Assembly: GCF_013185195.1 (NCBI RefSeq)
Contig: NZ_JAAZWC010000006.1
Location: forward strand, 1 to 64,000
DNA: 64,000 nucleotides
From: Saccharibacillus qingshengii
GTDB taxonomy: Bacteria; Bacillota; Bacilli; Paenibacillales; Paenibacillaceae
Direction of reading: 5' to 3'
Position 1 is the stretch's first letter. Each line of letters starts with the position of its first letter. This document shows positions 63,139-64,000 of this stretch, piece after piece. The notes beneath the pieces are model-generated. The model made no database searches. It saw nothing but the letters and a program-made list of their open reading frames with translations, and was not told the origin of the DNA. The position numbers and the translations under genes are program-made.

Positions 63139-64000
63139 TCAGCCTTCCTTGGGTACGGAATTTCGGGCGAATTGTCGAACAGACGGCATGACGGACAGGA
63201 CCGTACAGTAGGAAATAATATTCTCGGAACCCTGGTTTAAATTCAGCCCTTGGGCATGGATGCCATCGTAGCAGGCCCCGGTTTGGGCGTCGATCAGCGG
63301 CTCGCGCAGCGAATTGCCACCGTGGAACCATTCGCAGCAGCGTAAGGCGCGTTCGTAGTAAGCCGGTTCTTCGAACAAGACATGAGCTTCTAGGCAGGCG
63401 AGCATCGTTTCACAGGCTTCGATCGGTTGTTCGTCATAAAGGGCGGGCGATCCGCCTTTTGTATACCAGCCGCCGCTGCCGATCGGCTTGAAATAACCTT
63501 CCGATGCGAAAGTGCTGTCGATCAGAAAGTCCAGACTTTCTTTGGCGATCACAGCGTCTTCCCCGCGCCCCGGCAGACGAGAAGCTTTGAGCATCGCCCA
63601 GGGAATCATGGCATTCCCATAGGTCAGCGAATTTTCGTACCAGTGCCAATCGTCTGTGCGGTAAATTCGATAATTTTCCCGCAGGCGTTCCGCCATTGCG
63701 TTTGTAAGCGCTTCGATCCGTTCGCGGGGCAGAAAGTCCGGATCGGAAGGCTCGGCATCCGGATAGGGAAAGGCATAGACCAGGCAATCGGGCGCTTCGA
63801 GTATCGAAGTCAAGCCGATCAGCGCATAAGCCATCGCTCTCGGCGAACGAAGCCGTTCAAGGACCGGTAGAGCCTGATTTACCATATATTTGCAGGTGTT
63901 ACGCAGATTATCCGGCAGCGTACTTTCCGCAATCGCGCAGCCGAGTGCCCAGATGCAGCGCCCCTGACAATCGTCGGACCCTATCTTTTCCGCGAATGCC
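63139..64000 (-). CDS. Partial (alpha/alpha)-barrel glycoside-associated protein
   Basis: The reading frame runs from the window edge to the stop at 63139, at least 287 aa, with the N-terminus missing. The visible start DDCQGRCIWALGCAIA and later YENSLTYGNAMIPWAML and GGWYTKGG look like the helical-barrel proteins that accompany GH130-type phosphorylases. The enzymatic role is unknown. Directly upstream of the DUF1861 gene. Confidence 0.7.
   Translation of the reverse strand, partial: AFAEKIGSDDCQGRCIWALGCAIAESTLPDNLRNTCKYMVNQALPVLERLRSPRAMAYALIGLTSILEAPDCLVYAFPYPDAEPSDPDFLPRERIEALTNAMAERLRENYRIYRTDDWHWYENSLTYGNAMIPWAMLKASRLPGRGEDAVIAKESLDFLIDSTFASEGYFKPIGSGGWYTKGGSPALYDEQPIEACETMLACLEAHVLFEEPAYYERALRCCEWFHGGNSLREPLIDAQTGACYDGIHAQGLNLNQGSENIISYCTVLSVMPSVRQFARNSVPKEG

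Noticed and set aside
63703-63716. cre-like TGTAAGCGCTT sequence
   Set aside because: It matches only 12 of 14 positions and lies well inside the coding sequence of the last gene.

Overview
The window looks like chromosomal DNA of a GC-rich Paenibacillaceae bacterium (Paenibacillus/Saccharibacillus type). The Firmicutes helicase-loading genes dnaB-dnaI, the YutJ/YutM/YumC/NDH-2 set known from Bacillus, HemQ of the coproporphyrin-dependent heme route, EcsAB, KtrAB, an HPr kinase-type protein, strong AGGAGG-type ribosome binding sites and many GTG/TTG starts all fit. No rRNA, tRNA, CRISPR array, prophage or transposase was seen. The placement is inferred from gene content and protein recognition, not from a database search.

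Region by region. 0-5.4 kb: redox and cofactor genes (NDH-2-like yutJ, the futalosine menaquinone enzyme mqnE, an A-type Fe-S carrier), then a divergent HPr-kinase paralogue and a DUF421 membrane protein. 5.5-8.7 kb: a TrpXYZ-like ABC importer read leftwards, in which a terminator and a structured repeat separate the binding-protein gene from the permease gene. 8.8-13.2 kb: three membrane proteins, yumC and ndh, with a DnaA-box cluster next to yumC and a Rex-box candidate in front of ndh. 13.2-20.7 kb: hemQ, dnaB, dnaI, trxA and uvrC; UvrC carries an unusual Ala-rich insertion. 20.7-31.6 kb: cation homeostasis, with a USP-mrp operon (mrpA and mrpB fused), a CPBP protease and ktrB-ktrA. 31.6-35.6 kb: sdhCAB, with a 343-bp hairpin-rich block between sdhA and sdhB. 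35.7-51.4 kb: assorted enzymes and regulators (acetyltransferases, a PHP phosphatase, LysR, CheX, MerR-MFS, a DEAD-box helicase, EcsAB, an aminotransferase, a DUF1877/ADP-ribosylglycohydrolase pair). 51.5-64 kb: a MurG-like glycosyltransferase, two secreted PQQ-type sugar-dehydrogenase paralogues, an MBL-fold protein, a large secreted beta-propeller, a BadF-type kinase, MarR and AraC regulators, and the edge of a glycoside-processing locus (DUF1861 plus a partial alpha/alpha-barrel protein).

The genes group around respiration (NDH-2, succinate dehydrogenase, menaquinone, heme and Fe-S supply) and around monovalent cation control (Mrp Na+/H+ antiporter, Ktr K+ uptake, USP proteins).

The most novel signals are non-coding. 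Two structured repeat families each occur twice: a 108-bp hairpin repeat (1-98 and 7251-7358, with one compensatory base-pair change), and a 111-118-bp double-stem element (13531-13648 and 34559-34669) that keeps its architecture while the stem sequences differ completely between copies.
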